DNA of 64,000 bases from Rhizobium sp. P38BS-XIX (GCF_012641435.1 NZ_JABAIJ010000004.1:350428-414427); one strand, 5' to 3'; numbered from the stretch's first letter, positions 26,576-35,938 are shown. Translations and numbers: made by a program. The notes: generated from the letters alone by a model not told the origin.

Positions 26576-27565
26576 ATGAAAATTGCCAAGTCACTTCTGT
26601 CCCGCCGCAGCTTTGCCGGTCTTGCCGGTGCTGCCGTTATCGCCATGGCGATGCCCATGCAGTCCTTTGCGGCCGACGTGACCATTCCGATCATCGTCAA
26701 GGACACGACATCCTTCTACTGGCAGATCGTTCTTGCCGGTGCCCGCCAGGCAGGCAAGGATCTGAACGTGAAGGTGCCGGAACTCGGCGCGCAGGCTGAA
26801 ACGGATGTCAATGGCCAGATCAGCATTCTTGAAAACGCTGTTGCCGGCAAGCCGGCCGCAATCGTCATCTCGCCGACCGAGTTCAAGGCGCTCGGCAAGC
26901 CGGTGGATGAAGCGGCCAAGTCCGTTCCGATCATCGGTATCGACTCCGGCGCCGACTCCAAGGCCTTCAAGTCGTTTCTGACGACCGACAACGTGCAGGG
27001 CGGACGCATCGCTGCCGACGGTCTTGCCGCTGCGGTCAAGCAGATGACCGGCAAGGACGAGGGCGATGTCGTCATCATCACCAACACGCCCGGTGCCGGT
27101 TCTCTGGAACAGCGCCGCGAGGGTTTCCTCGATCAGGTCAAGACCAAGTATCCGGGTCTGAAGGTCGTTGCGGACAAGTATGCTGACGGTCAGGCGACGA
27201 CCGGCCTCAACATCATGACCGATCTGATCACGTCAAATCCGAAGATCGTGGGCGTATTCGCGTCCAATCTGATCATGGCACAGGGTGTCGGCCAGGCGAT
27301 TGCCGAAAACAAGCTTGGCGACAAGGTCAAGGTCATTGGTTTCGACAGCGACGACAAGACCCTCGGCTTCCTCAAGAGCGGCGCCATTGCCGGCCTCGTC
27401 GTTCAGGACCCGTATCGCATGGGTTACGACGGCATCAAGACGGCTCTCGCCGTCTCCAAGGGCGAAAAGGTTGAAGCCAATGTCGACACCGGCGCCAACC
27501 TCGTGACCAAGGCCAACATGAGCGATCCGAAGATCGAAGCTCTGATCAACCCGAAGGTCAAGTAA
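26576..27565 (+). CDS. Sugar ABC transporter solute-binding protein (RbsB type)
   Basis: Protein of 329 residues with an N-terminal signal peptide: SRRSF precedes a hydrophobic core, and cleavage is likely after SFA near residue 32. The twin-arginine pair hints at possible Tat export. The rest is a Peripla_BP_4 fold with TTSFYWQIVLAGARQAG at the ligand cleft, 'PTEFKALGKPVDEA' and 'QDPYRMGYDGIKTA' near the end, as in ribose/xylose/fucose-binding proteins. It is the periplasmic receptor for the ATPase and permease that follow. AGGAGAAG precedes the start. Confidence 0.9.
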   Translation: MKIAKSLLSRRSFAGLAGAAVIAMAMPMQSFAADVTIPIIVKDTTSFYWQIVLAGARQAGKDLNVKVPELGAQAETDVNGQISILENAVAGKPAAIVISPTEFKALGKPVDEAAKSVPIIGIDSGADSKAFKSFLTTDNVQGGRIAADGLAAAVKQMTGKDEGDVVIITNTPGAGSLEQRREGFLDQVKTKYPGLKVVADKYADGQATTGLNIMTDLITSNPKIVGVFASNLIMAQGVGQAIAENKLGDKVKVIGFDSDDKTLGFLKSGAIAGLVVQDPYRMGYDGIKTALAVSKGEKVEANVDTGANLVTKANMSDPKIEALINPKVK

Positions 27566-27570
27566 GGATA

Positions 27571-27600
27571 GAGGCTGCGCCTGACAGTGGGCGCAGCCTC
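27571..27600 (+). other. Hairpin after the binding-protein gene
   Basis: Perfect 11-base arms GAGGCTGCGCC and GGCGCAGCCTC around an eight-base loop start six bases after the stop codon. The tail TTCGTCTCG has only a weak T content. As at 16882-16915, it probably stabilises the upstream mRNA or partly terminates, giving excess binding protein over ATPase and permease. Confidence 0.6.
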
Positions 27601-27703
27601 TTCGTCTCGAGCCGGACGATTTTGGGTCTATTCGATCTGAAATCTCAATCCGCCACAGCCGCTTGCTGAGTGGCCGCGCGGTGATGCCAGAGGGAGGAGA
27701 CCC

Positions 27704-29254
27704 ATGACGAGCCTCGAAGAAATCAGCCATCGTCACGATGACAGCACCAAGACGGAAGCAAGTCGCGTTCCGGCCGGTTCTCCTATCCTTGAATTGAAGA
27801 ATTTGCAGAAGCGCTACGGGTATGTCGAAGCGCTGAAACCCGCGAACATCACGTTTCTGGCTGGTGAGATCCACGCGATTGTCGGCGAAAACGGCGCGGG
27901 CAAATCGACGCTTATCAAGCTTCTCACCGGCGTCATCACCAGAACGGCCGGCGAGATATTGTGGTGCGGACACCCTGTCGCACTCGCCAATCCGAATGAA
28001 GCGATCGCGCGCGGCATCAACGCCGTGCATCAGGAGGTGGTTCTTTGCCCGCATCTGACAGTCGCGGCCAATCTCTTTCTCGGCGATGAAGTCAATCGCT
28101 TCGGCTTGATGCGCAAGAAGCAGATGGTTGCCATGGCCCAGACGGTGCTGGATGATCTCGGTTTCGGATTGCCGGCCGCCGAGCTGTTGAGTTCGCTGAC
28201 GATTGGTCAGCAGCAATTGGTCGCGACGGCCCGCGCCGCCATGCGCGGAACGCAGTTCCTGATCTTCGACGAGCCGACCGCCTACCTCACGCGCCAGGAA
28301 TCGGCGCAGCTGTTCAAGCTGATCCGCCGCCTGCAGAGCGAAGGCGTGACGATCGTTTACATCAGCCATCGCATGGAGGAGGTCTTCGAGCTTGCCGACC
28401 GCATCTCGGTGCTGCGTGATGGCACGCATGTCGGAACTCGCACCATCGCCGAGACGAATGAGGACGAGCTGATCAAGCTGATGATTAATCGCTCGATCGA
28501 GCAGATCTACCACAAGGAAGAAATCCCGATCGGCGAAACGATCCTTGAAACGCGCGGGCTTTCCGGGCCGGGTTTCCAGGATGTCTCGCTGAGTGTCCGT
28601 GGCGGTGAGATCATCGGTCTTTACGGGCTGATCGGCGCCGGGCGCAGTGAATTTGCCCTGGGCCTTTACGGCCGCGAGCCGATCTCTGCGGGAGAAGTTC
28701 ATTGGCAGGGGCGCAAGGTCAATATCCGCAACGAGCGGGACGCCATGGAACTCGGCATCGCGCTTGCTCCGGAAAGCCGGCGTGATCAGGGGTTGTGCCT
28801 CAATCTGCCGATCGGCCTCAATATCAATCTGCCTGTCTTCGAGCGGTTCAGTCGCGGCCCGATCATCAACAGCAAGAGCGAGGCTGCGAACGCCGACAGG
28901 CAAATCCGTGATTTGAGCATCAAGACGCCAAGCCGCAGAGTTCTGGTCTCTGCCATGTCCGGCGGCAACCAGCAAAAAGTCGTCATCGGCAAGTGGCTTA
29001 GCCATGGCGCCAAGCTTTTCATCTTCGACGAGCCGACAGTCGGTGTCGACGTCGGCACCAAGGCCGAAATCTACCGGTTGTTCGCCAAGCTCCTGCGGGA
29101 AGGTGCGGGGATTATCGTGATCTCCTCTTACCTGCCCGAGGTCTACGAGCTTGCCGATCGTCTGCATGTATTCCGGCACGGCCAGTTGGTCGCCAGCCAT
29201 GATTTTCACGCGGCCACGCACGAGGAAGTCCTCGGCGAGGCTATCGGCGTCTGA
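27704..29254 (+). CDS. Sugar ABC transporter ATPase with tandem domains (RbsA/MglA type)
   Basis: Protein of 516 residues with two ATPase domains. Domain 1 has Walker A GENGAGKST, signature LTIGQQQ and Walker B IFDEPTAYL. Domain 2 has the family's altered P-loop GLIGAGRSE, signature MSGGNQQK and FDEPTVGVD. The substitutions in the second P-loop are normal for the ribose/galactose/xylose class and are not signs of decay. It starts behind GGGAGGAGA and is followed after 29 bases by its permease. It powers uptake of a monosaccharide at the inner membrane. Confidence 0.93.
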   Translation: MTSLEEISHRHDDSTKTEASRVPAGSPILELKNLQKRYGYVEALKPANITFLAGEIHAIVGENGAGKSTLIKLLTGVITRTAGEILWCGHPVALANPNEAIARGINAVHQEVVLCPHLTVAANLFLGDEVNRFGLMRKKQMVAMAQTVLDDLGFGLPAAELLSSLTIGQQQLVATARAAMRGTQFLIFDEPTAYLTRQESAQLFKLIRRLQSEGVTIVYISHRMEEVFELADRISVLRDGTHVGTRTIAETNEDELIKLMINRSIEQIYHKEEIPIGETILETRGLSGPGFQDVSLSVRGGEIIGLYGLIGAGRSEFALGLYGREPISAGEVHWQGRKVNIRNERDAMELGIALAPESRRDQGLCLNLPIGLNINLPVFERFSRGPIINSKSEAANADRQIRDLSIKTPSRRVLVSAMSGGNQQKVVIGKWLSHGAKLFIFDEPTVGVDVGTKAEIYRLFAKLLREGAGIIVISSYLPEVYELADRLHVFRHGQLVASHDFHAATHEEVLGEAIGV

Positions 29255-29283
29255 ACAATAAAAATAGAAGGAGGAGAACACGA

Positions 29284-30255
29284 ATGGCCGCGAATACGAC
29301 AGAAGGCCCCGCCGTTGCACCACGGCGCAAGATGAACATCCTCTTCAGCCTGACGCTGATCCTGCTTCTGATCGCGCTTTGGATCGTGCTTGGTTTCTCG
29401 ACAGACGTGTTCTGGACGCAGCTCAATATCACCAACCTGGCGCGACAAGGGTCGATGACGGCGATCCTGGCGCTCGGGCAAACTTTCGTCATCATCACGG
29501 GCGGTATCGATCTTTCCGTCGGCGCGATTGTCGGCTTCTGCACCGTCATGGTCGCGTGGCTGCTTCAGGCGGGTGTTCCCGTCTGGGCCGCAATCCTCAT
29601 CACCCTCTTATTCGGGGTGCTCATCGGGGCATTTCACGGGTTCGGCATCGTGCGCATGGGCTTGCCGCCGTTCATCATCACCCTTGCAACGCTGACGTCT
29701 TTGCGTGGTATCGGCCTGCTTATCACCAACGGTTCGAGCATCAACATCGTCAACGACACCTTCACGAATTTCGCGGTCGGCGACTTCCTCGGCATTCCGA
29801 ACCTGTTCTGGATGGTGATCGTGGTGGCGATCCCGGCTTTCGTCTTCCTGCACTTGAGCCGCTGGGGGCGCTATCTCTTCGCAGTCGGGTCCAATCGTGA
29901 GGCGGCACGCCTCTCCGGTGTCAACGTCAATAGAATGATTTATCTCGCCTATATCCTGTCTGGAAGCTGCGCCGCTCTCGTCGGTGTTCTCCTTGCCTCG
30001 CGCATCGCCATCGGCAATGCAACACAGGGCGACGGATGGGAATTGCAGGCGATTGCGTCGTCGGTTATCGGCGGCACCAGCCTGTTTGGTGCGATCGGTT
30101 CCGTTTATGGGCCGCTGATCGGCGCATTCATATTGGCGACCATCAATAACGGCGCCAATCTGTTGAACCTCAACTCATTCTGGCAGCGCGTCATCACAGG
30201 CGTTCTTATCATCGTGATCGTCTATTTCGATCAGCTGCGCCGCCGCCGCGCCTAG
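29284..30255 (+). CDS. Sugar ABC transporter permease (RbsC type)
   Basis: Protein of 323 residues with about eight to ten membrane helices. It has the BPD_transp_2 landmarks 'GQTFVIITGGIDLSVGA' (about 64-80), 'RWGRYLFAVGSNREAARLSGVN' for the ATPase-contact loop, and 'GGTSLFGAIGSVYGPLIGA' near the end. It would form a homodimeric channel with the preceding ATPase. It is the last gene of the operon, followed by a terminator-like hairpin. Confidence 0.93.
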   Translation: MAANTTEGPAVAPRRKMNILFSLTLILLLIALWIVLGFSTDVFWTQLNITNLARQGSMTAILALGQTFVIITGGIDLSVGAIVGFCTVMVAWLLQAGVPVWAAILITLLFGVLIGAFHGFGIVRMGLPPFIITLATLTSLRGIGLLITNGSSINIVNDTFTNFAVGDFLGIPNLFWMVIVVAIPAFVFLHLSRWGRYLFAVGSNREAARLSGVNVNRMIYLAYILSGSCAALVGVLLASRIAIGNATQGDGWELQAIASSVIGGTSLFGAIGSVYGPLIGAFILATINNGANLLNLNSFWQRVITGVLIIVIVYFDQLRRRRA

Positions 30256-30281
30256 GCATCTGGGTCAGATATTCGGCTTTG

Positions 30282-30307
30282 ATCAGGCGGGGATTGTCCC
30301 GCCTGAT
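30282..30307 (+). terminator. Hairpin at the end of the sugar-uptake operon
   Basis: Perfect 10-base arms ATCAGGCGGG and CCCGCCTGAT flank a six-base loop, 27 bases after the permease stop. The tail (TGCTATTC) is only moderately T-rich. Position and stem strength favour transcription termination before the opposing exo genes. Confidence 0.6.
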
Positions 30308-30481
30308 TGCTATTCGAAGGAGACGCCTGCGGGAGCCGGCGATTGGATCGCACGGTCACCCGGGACGTGGCGCCTGCAGAAATACGGTCTGCATAGGCCT
30401 CATGGGAAGTCCGGTGGTCGGGATCTCAAGCATCTCGCGCAGAAGCGTTCAGCTGCCTTGAAATAACGACATCGGCCTTGG

Positions 30482-31489
30482 CTAAGCACGTGACGGCGCG
30501 GGGCGGGCCCTCCGCCAGCTGACGTTTCGCAGCAGATTGCGCAGGGGTTTTTCCACGGCCTCATAAGCGCATATGCCGAGCAAAGTACCGGCAATCGCTC
30601 CGATAAAAGCCGAGACATCATCGGGGATAGGCGTTGAGGCGACGAGCTTTACGACAACGGAAATGGCCAGCGTATGCCAGAGATAGATCGAGTAGGAGGC
30701 ATTTCCGAGGTAGGTGAGCGGCGGCATTTGCGGCAGCTTGCCATTACGCTCGATCGAAACCATCCCCAAAACCAGCGCAATGGCGAGTGGACCGCAGGTC
30801 GTCTCGTCAAATTGAATCGAAAAGATTTCGATGGCGGCGAAGCCGCAGATCGACGCGATCGCGAGGGCAAGACCGATGCTTGCACTTGGAACATAACCCT
30901 TCAGCCAAAGCTGTCCGAGAACGGCGCCCGCGACGAATTCGAGAATGATCGTTCGAGTGTAAGTCGCAAGCACTGCAGATTGTGGGTTGGCAATGCCGCC
31001 GATCACGACGAAAGCCGCGAAAATCGCAATCATCCCGAAAAGGCGCAGTCTTCGCGGCAAAAGCAGGCAAATGGCGAAAATCGCATAGAAGAACATCTCG
31101 AAATTCAATGTCCATCCTTGCACCAGCACCGGCCAGATCTCGCCGTTGCTGGGTGAGCGAACCGGAACGAACAGCAGCGAACCGGCGATATGAGCGGCGG
31201 TCAGCCTCATATTCGGAAATAGGCCGACAATTGCGCCGCCGATCATGATCGCCGTGACGATCCAGTAAGACGGGGCAATGCGTTGGATGCGATCGACGAG
31301 GAACTGCAGCGGCGTCACCGGGCGGCGCTCGCTCATGGTCCACATGATGAAGCCGCTGATGACGAAAAATATGTCAACGCCGGCAGCGCCGATGCGAAAA
31401 TGGCCGCCGCTGCGTTCGGCTGCGTGAAACAAGACCACTGCGAGCGCGGCAAACGCGCGAAGATACTGGATGCCGTAAAGCGTCTTCAT
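30482..31489 (-). CDS. exoZ: Succinoglycan acetyltransferase ExoZ-like (acyltransferase 3)
   Basis: Integral membrane acyltransferase of 335 residues with about ten helices. The N-terminal 'QYLRAFAALAVVLFHA' motif carries the conserved Arg and His, and 'GVDIFFVISGFIMW' follows, as in the acyltransferase 3 family. In S. meliloti ExoZ adds the acetyl group to the octasaccharide repeat. It overlaps exoQ by four bases and is last in the minus-strand exoY-F-Q-Z order, the same as in S. meliloti. There exoB comes next; here a sugar-uptake operon does. Confidence 0.88.
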   Translation of the reverse strand: MKTLYGIQYLRAFAALAVVLFHAAERSGGHFRIGAAGVDIFFVISGFIMWTMSERRPVTPLQFLVDRIQRIAPSYWIVTAIMIGGAIVGLFPNMRLTAAHIAGSLLFVPVRSPSNGEIWPVLVQGWTLNFEMFFYAIFAICLLLPRRLRLFGMIAIFAAFVVIGGIANPQSAVLATYTRTIILEFVAGAVLGQLWLKGYVPSASIGLALAIASICGFAAIEIFSIQFDETTCGPLAIALVLGMVSIERNGKLPQMPPLTYLGNASYSIYLWHTLAISVVVKLVASTPIPDDVSAFIGAIAGTLLGICAYEAVEKPLRNLLRNVSWRRARPAPSRA

Positions 31490-32778
31490 CGTCCGGTGCG
31501 CGGCTCCCAGTTTACGGGTGGCGCAAATTCCATCCGGTCGTAGGTCATAAGGGGATCGGGCTTTGGCGCCCGCTTTCGCATCGAGAGCTTGCCTGCCGTG
31601 AAGTAGAACAGGAATGAGCCGACGTGATAGGGGTTTAGAATATCGATCTCGACGAAGGACCTGATGAGGAGCAACGTCGCGATCCCGAGCAGAACATAGG
31701 ATTCGTCGTTTCTGTTATCGCTGAGAAAACGGCTGATATGACCGGTGAAGGCCGTCAGCAATATCGATGCAAGCAGAAAAACCCCGACTAGACCGGTTTC
31801 GACCGCGGTTTCGATATAGGTGTTGTGGAAATGGAAGCCGGCGCGGGATGCAATGTAGAACTCTTCCCACAGGCGCTCCGGCTCTGAAAATCCCTGAACC
31901 CAATAGGCCTGATAACCGACCCCAAAGAAGGGATTTTGCGATGCGGTCGCAATGCCCTGCTGCCACAGATAGGTGCGGCCCGTCAGTGTCGAATCCTTCC
32001 CGAACAAGCCGAGAATGACATCGACCGCGCCGAGATAGACACCGGCAACCACCAAAACGACGCCCGAGATCGCGACGGCGGCAAAAAGCCTTTTGCGCTG
32101 CCGCGGCGATAGAAACAGGATGACGCGCAAACCGACGCAGAGCATGACGACCAGGGCTGTGGTCAGCACCGAGGTCGCCGATTGCGAAGCAAACAGACAG
32201 TAAGCCGATAACAAGCCGGCGATCCCACCGCCGACCAGCCAAATCCGGCGTTCACCGAGCACGAAGACCGCGGCGAAGGCAAAATAGATGCCGAGCGAGG
32301 CATAGAATCCGAGCTGGTTCTTGGAATCGAACGCACCGACGAAGCTGTAGGTGCCGTCGATCGGGTCATAGGCATAATATCCAAACAGGATCGAGTACAT
32401 CAGCACGATGCAGGTGCCGGCGATGGCGCCGCGTGCAAGCGTGCGAATGTCGAGCGTGCGCATGGCGACGAGCGCACAGAAAATATGCGTCATATACTGG
32501 ATCGATGCGCGCGCCGTCACCGATGGGACCGCCGACCAGAAGATCGACAGGCATGTGAGAACGCCGAACGCATAAAGCCAGAGCTGCTTCTGGTAGCTGC
32601 CGAGCGAACTGCGGTAATCGATCAGGACGAGCGGAAACCACAATGCGTAATAGAGCAGGATGGACGGCTGTCCGAAACGGCCCGAATAGGCGAACACGAA
32701 GAACGACAGCGCAAGGGCCACCGTGCCATAGGTCATGTTGGCGCCCGGACGGACGAAGATCGATTTGGCAATCCGCAT
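31486..32778 (-). CDS. exoQ: Succinoglycan polymerase ExoQ-like (O-antigen ligase/Wzy family)
   Basis: Polytopic membrane protein of 430 residues. The large periplasmic loop includes 'GLFGKDSTLTGRTYLWQQGI' followed by 'GVGYQAYWV', the arrangement of Wzy_C/O-antigen ligase domains. ExoQ polymerises succinoglycan repeats into the high-molecular-weight form. It lies between exoF and exoZ, ten bases after the exoF stop. The C-terminal tail is basic and cytoplasmic (KRAPKPD). Confidence 0.88.
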   Translation of the reverse strand: MRIAKSIFVRPGANMTYGTVALALSFFVFAYSGRFGQPSILLYYALWFPLVLIDYRSSLGSYQKQLWLYAFGVLTCLSIFWSAVPSVTARASIQYMTHIFCALVAMRTLDIRTLARGAIAGTCIVLMYSILFGYYAYDPIDGTYSFVGAFDSKNQLGFYASLGIYFAFAAVFVLGERRIWLVGGGIAGLLSAYCLFASQSATSVLTTALVVMLCVGLRVILFLSPRQRKRLFAAVAISGVVLVVAGVYLGAVDVILGLFGKDSTLTGRTYLWQQGIATASQNPFFGVGYQAYWVQGFSEPERLWEEFYIASRAGFHFHNTYIETAVETGLVGVFLLASILLTAFTGHISRFLSDNRNDESYVLLGIATLLLIRSFVEIDILNPYHVGSFLFYFTAGKLSMRKRAPKPDPLMTYDRMEFAPPVNWEPRTGR

Positions 32779-32787
32779 CGATTTTCC

Positions 32788-34062
32788 TTATCGCATGGCA
32801 AGGCCAGTGCTGACCTTGATGAGGTCGCCGGGCAGCACCTGCGTGTTCTCCTGGGCGGGGATTTCCTTGCTCTGACCGTTCTCGTCGCGAATGATCGTGT
32901 AGACGATGTTCACGCCCTGCCCGTTGGCGTCGAGGTTGCTGGCGTCGGCCGATTGCGCGACCGCTTCCTGCATCAGCGATTGGCTGGTGGAAAGTTTGAG
33001 CTGCAGCGTTTCCAGCTGCGTGTCGGTGTCCTGCATGTCCTGTGCGAGCGAGCTCTGCCAGTCGTTATGCAGGGTAATCTCGTCCTGATTGGCTTTATTG
33101 ATATCCTGCTTGGCTTTCAGCGAAGCCGTTTCGGTGTCGAGGAGGGTTGCCTCGAGATCCGAAGCGCGCTGCTCGGCTGAAATCCGGCGGGAAGCAAGTT
33201 CGAGACCTCTTTCCGCGAGGCTTTCGACCTTGTCGCGGTCAGCTTTTGCGAGGTCGAGCTGGCGGCTCTGGGTATCGTTCTTCTTCGAAAGTGCCTCTAC
33301 TTCATTCTGCAGAAGCGTCTTCAAATCGTCCAGCGATTGCAGCTGGGTCTTCATCCGCTGACTGCGCGTGTCCATAAGCGCTTTTTCGCTGGCCAGCAGT
33401 GCGGAGGATTGGGGCAGCTGTTTCAGTTCGGCAGGCACATCGATTTCGTCCTTGCCGGTCATTTCGGCCATCAGACGCGCCTTGCGCATCAGCAAGCGGC
33501 CGCGCTCCGCCATGTAAACAACTGCGTCGCCCTTGGCGGTGATGAAATCGCGGGCAAAGCGCTGGCCGGCATCGGCCCGGCGCATGCCGCCGCCCAGGCT
33601 CACGGCCTTAAGTACAGTCAGGTTCGGCGCGAACGGAAATTCGCCGGGATTCTGGACTTCGCCCGACAGATAGATCGGCCGGAACTGTGACATTTCCACG
33701 GATGCTGACGGACGGTCGCGCAGGCCGAACTGCTTTTGCAGTCCAACGCCGATGGCCTCTGCAATCTCGTCCGTCGTTTTACCGACGGCGGGCATGTCGC
33801 CGATGAATGGAACCGAAATCGAGCCGGATGGACCTACAGTGTAATCGCCCGAGATTACCGCCCAGTCGCGGATGGTGCCCTCGGCAGTCTGCCATTCGGC
33901 AACGCGCACATGCAGCTTGTCCATCACGCCCAGATGGTATCCGGGAAGATTTTCGGCGTAGGCCGCGCCGGATATGGCGCAGACGCCGAAGACAAGCAGC
34001 GCCGAGTATCGGACAGATGTATATGCGCGAGCGAGCCTCTTGGAAGGCTGAAGTTCAATCAT
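32788..34062 (-). CDS. exoF: Polysaccharide export protein ExoF-like
   Basis: Protein of 424 residues with a signal peptide (core about 20-33, cleavage after AYA near 36). A polysaccharide export domain (about 40-125, beginning YHLGVMDKLHVRV) and a SLBB-type segment ('YLSGEVQNPGEFPF') follow. A long coiled coil takes up about 200-375, then a C-terminal tail 'VLPGDLIKVSTG'. In S. meliloti ExoF is needed with ExoY for addition of the first galactose and probably links to the export channel. The periplasmic coiled coil may contact ExoP. Confidence 0.88.
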   Translation of the reverse strand: MIELQPSKRLARAYTSVRYSALLVFGVCAISGAAYAENLPGYHLGVMDKLHVRVAEWQTAEGTIRDWAVISGDYTVGPSGSISVPFIGDMPAVGKTTDEIAEAIGVGLQKQFGLRDRPSASVEMSQFRPIYLSGEVQNPGEFPFAPNLTVLKAVSLGGGMRRADAGQRFARDFITAKGDAVVYMAERGRLLMRKARLMAEMTGKDEIDVPAELKQLPQSSALLASEKALMDTRSQRMKTQLQSLDDLKTLLQNEVEALSKKNDTQSRQLDLAKADRDKVESLAERGLELASRRISAEQRASDLEATLLDTETASLKAKQDINKANQDEITLHNDWQSSLAQDMQDTDTQLETLQLKLSTSQSLMQEAVAQSADASNLDANGQGVNIVYTIIRDENGQSKEIPAQENTQVLPGDLIKVSTGLAMR

Positions 34063-34148
34063 GCAGGATGTTCCCTGTTAATGGATAGCAGCCCGGCTTG
34101 GGTCCGGGGAGACCGCAGGAAACGTCCTGCGGTAGCTGCTGGTCGTCA

Positions 34149-34829
34149 TCAGTAGCTGCCGCGTGACAGGCAGACTGCGGGGATTGTTTTGGCGATGATT
34201 TTCATGTCGCTGCCGAGCGACCAGTTCTTGACGTAGTGGGTGTCGAAGGCGACACGGCTGGCATAAGAGACGTCGTTTCGACCACTCACCTGCCATAGGC
34301 CTGTCAGACCCGGACGGGACTGCAGATAGTAGATTGCCGCGGTTTCATAGAGTTCCAGCTCGTCTTCGACGACTGGACGTGGCCCCACCACGCTCATTTC
34401 GCCGCGGATGATGTTGATGAGCTGCGGCAGTTCATCGAGGCTGAGCTTGCGCAGCACTGCGCCCACAAGGGTCACGCGCGGGTCATTCTGCAGCTTGCGC
34501 GTGGCGCGCCACTCGTCCATGGCCTTGGGATTGGCCTGAAGGTACGCCTGGAGAACCTTGTCGCCATCGACGACCATGGTTCGGAACTTGAGGCAGCGAA
34601 AGCTTTTGCCGCTATGGCCTACACGGCGATGGCCGTAGAAGGCCGGGCCGCGATCGGTTGCTTTCACCAGTATCATCAGCATCAAAAAGATCGGGCTGAC
34701 GAGAACAAGTACGGTCAATGCGGCGGAGACGTCGAACAGACGTTTGAGTACTCCACCTGTGGGCGGAAAGACATCGCTTTCCACGGCGCTGAAAAAAGCC
34801 GATGTGGCCGATCTCGTCGCAGACTTCAT
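34149..34829 (-). CDS. exoY: Undecaprenyl-phosphate galactose phosphotransferase ExoY-like
   Basis: Protein of 226 residues from ATG 34829 (GGAG eight bases upstream; [12 protein letters not shown] resembles the start I remember for S. meliloti ExoY). It has one membrane helix near 32-52, then the bacterial sugar transferase core: '[20 protein letters not shown]', '[27 protein letters not shown]' and '[16 protein letters not shown]'. It transfers galactose-1-phosphate to undecaprenyl phosphate, the first step of succinoglycan repeat assembly. It is divergent from exoX, whose product is known to inhibit this step. Confidence 0.92.
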   Translation of the reverse strand: MKSATRSATSAFFSAVESDVFPPTGGVLKRLFDVSAALTVLVLVSPIFLMLMILVKATDRGPAFYGHRRVGHSGKSFRCLKFRTMVVDGDKVLQAYLQANPKAMDEWRATRKLQNDPRVTLVGAVLRKLSLDELPQLINIIRGEMSVVGPRPVVEDELELYETAAIYYLQSRPGLTGLWQVSGRNDVSYASRVAFDTHYVKNWSLGSDMKIIAKTIPAVCLSRGSY

Positions 34830-35453
34830 AGAGATGACTCCATTCATGTTGGCGAATTGGTCGGGAATTCTCGACGCGTAACTAGAGCTACGATGGGAGG
34901 AGTGTAGGCGGGGATTTTGACTTTTTAAGCCAAACTTTTGTAGCGATATGGCATGACGGTACATAATTACCGCATCAAAGGTGCATTGGTTTAAATCAGT
35001 AATCTCTCATATTGTGTCTTTACTGTATCAATCTGCGTATATCGACCATGTCTATAGCTCTTCTGCATTGCGGCAGATGCTTTCCGGCGATATTATAGGC
35101 GGTGCAGTAGAAGCTATTCATTATCATCAGCTTCTTTAGCCTCTGGCCGCTTTTGATCGAGCGTGTGCAAACTTGATCATTTGTTCGGGTATATTGCATT
35201 GCAGCACCATATTGCGCCGCACATACTGGCGGCTCAATACGCGGCACTTTGTAATAAAAGTTGATTGAATTGAGGAAAAAATCGCGAATCAAGGTCGCCC
35301 AGATACAGTCGTAAGATTGTGCAAATTTGGCAATGCGATCTATGCGAGCATGAAAGAAAACCAACAAATTCAATTGTAATGATAATCGACGCGTAGTTTT
35401 AACGAGCGCGGCGTTAGGGTCGTATCAATTCGTAACGGATCATCGTGACTTGG

Positions 35454-35482
35454 TTGAATCTCAATGAATCATAAAATATATT
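35454..35482 (+). promoter_or_regulatory. Candidate sigma-70 promoter of exoX
   Basis: TTGAAT (35454-35459), a 17-base spacer and TATATT (35477-35482) make a good promoter reading towards exoX. The predicted start of transcription is near 35489, giving a leader of about 70 bases that contains a short frame with its own strong ribosome site. Confidence 0.5.
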
Positions 35483-35514
35483 TGAGCTGCAGGTCTGATA
35501 AGGGAGGAAAGACC

Positions 35515-35553
35515 TTGATATCTTTTTTTCCAATGGCTGAGCGGGCGAGGTAA
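35515..35553 (+). CDS. Possible 12-codon leader peptide upstream of exoX
   Basis: TTG at 35515 is preceded by GGGAGGAAAG, the strongest ribosome-site match in this leader, and opens a frame of 12 codons (MISFFPMAERAR) ending with TAA four bases before the exoX ATG. exoX also has its own GAGG inside this frame. Translation of the leader would therefore pass over the exoX ribosome site. It may be a coupling or attenuating leader, or the site may be chance. Confidence 0.3.
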   Translation: MISFFPMAERAR

Positions 35554-35557
35554 CATT

Positions 35558-35848
35558 ATGTATGCGCCGCGCGTTTTCATTAGTATGCTGGGTACGCTGG
35601 TCGTATTTGCGGTCGCGACCTATTTTTTGACGAACTCTTTCTGGACGACCTTGATCGAAACGGCGATATGCGCCGTGCTTTTGCAGATCGGCTATTTTAT
35701 CGGCGTTCTGTATCTCGTGTGGAAAGAGCGCAAGGCGCGTGAGGCGCTTTTGAACGAGGCCAAAGCGGCAGCGCCCATCGTGGAGGAGAAGAGCGTTGGT
35801 GGTCTGCCTGCGACCAGTCTGAAGCGTTCAGAGCCGTTTAATCCCTGA
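35558..35848 (+). CDS. exoX: Exopolysaccharide production repressor ExoX-like
   Basis: Small membrane protein of 96 residues with two hydrophobic segments (about 8-26 and 30-52) and a charged cytoplasmic tail (WKERKAREALLNEAKAAAP). Length, topology and position beside exoY match ExoX/PsiA-type inhibitors. In S. meliloti the exoX:exoY ratio sets the level of succinoglycan, acting after translation on the ExoY step. It is divergent from exoY and precedes exoU. Confidence 0.88.
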   Translation: MYAPRVFISMLGTLVVFAVATYFLTNSFWTTLIETAICAVLLQIGYFIGVLYLVWKERKAREALLNEAKAAAPIVEEKSVGGLPATSLKRSEPFNP

Positions 35849-35938
35849 TGTAAAGGCCCGCCACATCTTTTGGCCGCCGACAGGTTGTCGGATTTGAGCC
35901 ACGTCCTAAGTCTCCGGCGAGAAACATTGGAGGCTGAC

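Larger units (their letters stand above)
34830..35557. other. Long AT-rich divergent regulatory region between exoY and exoX
   Basis: About 730 bases with clearly lower GC content than the flanking genes and no convincing gene. Open frames here (for example 35020-35373 on the minus strand) have no protein-like features. It must hold the exoY promoter on the minus strand and the exoX promoter on the plus strand. In S. meliloti the equivalent gap is bound by several regulators of succinoglycan, such as MucR. I can place one good sigma-70 promoter (35454-35482) and one tiny frame (35515-35553) in it. Confidence 0.7.

Noticed and set aside
27704-29254. Degenerate second P-loop (GLIGAGRSE) in the sugar ATPase
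   Set aside because: This substitution is normal for the ribose/galactose class of tandem ATPases, unlike the losses in the 6902-9616 protein.
27233-29323. A 696-residue open frame on the minus strand opposite the RbsA-type ATPase gene
   Set aside because: It is the antisense of a clear ATPase gene in the phase that stays open in GC-rich DNA; its sequence is rich in Arg, Asp and His with no recognisable domain.
35020-35373. A 117-residue minus-strand frame in the exoY-exoX gap
   Set aside because: No ribosome site and no domain-like pattern; it lies in AT-rich regulatory sequence.
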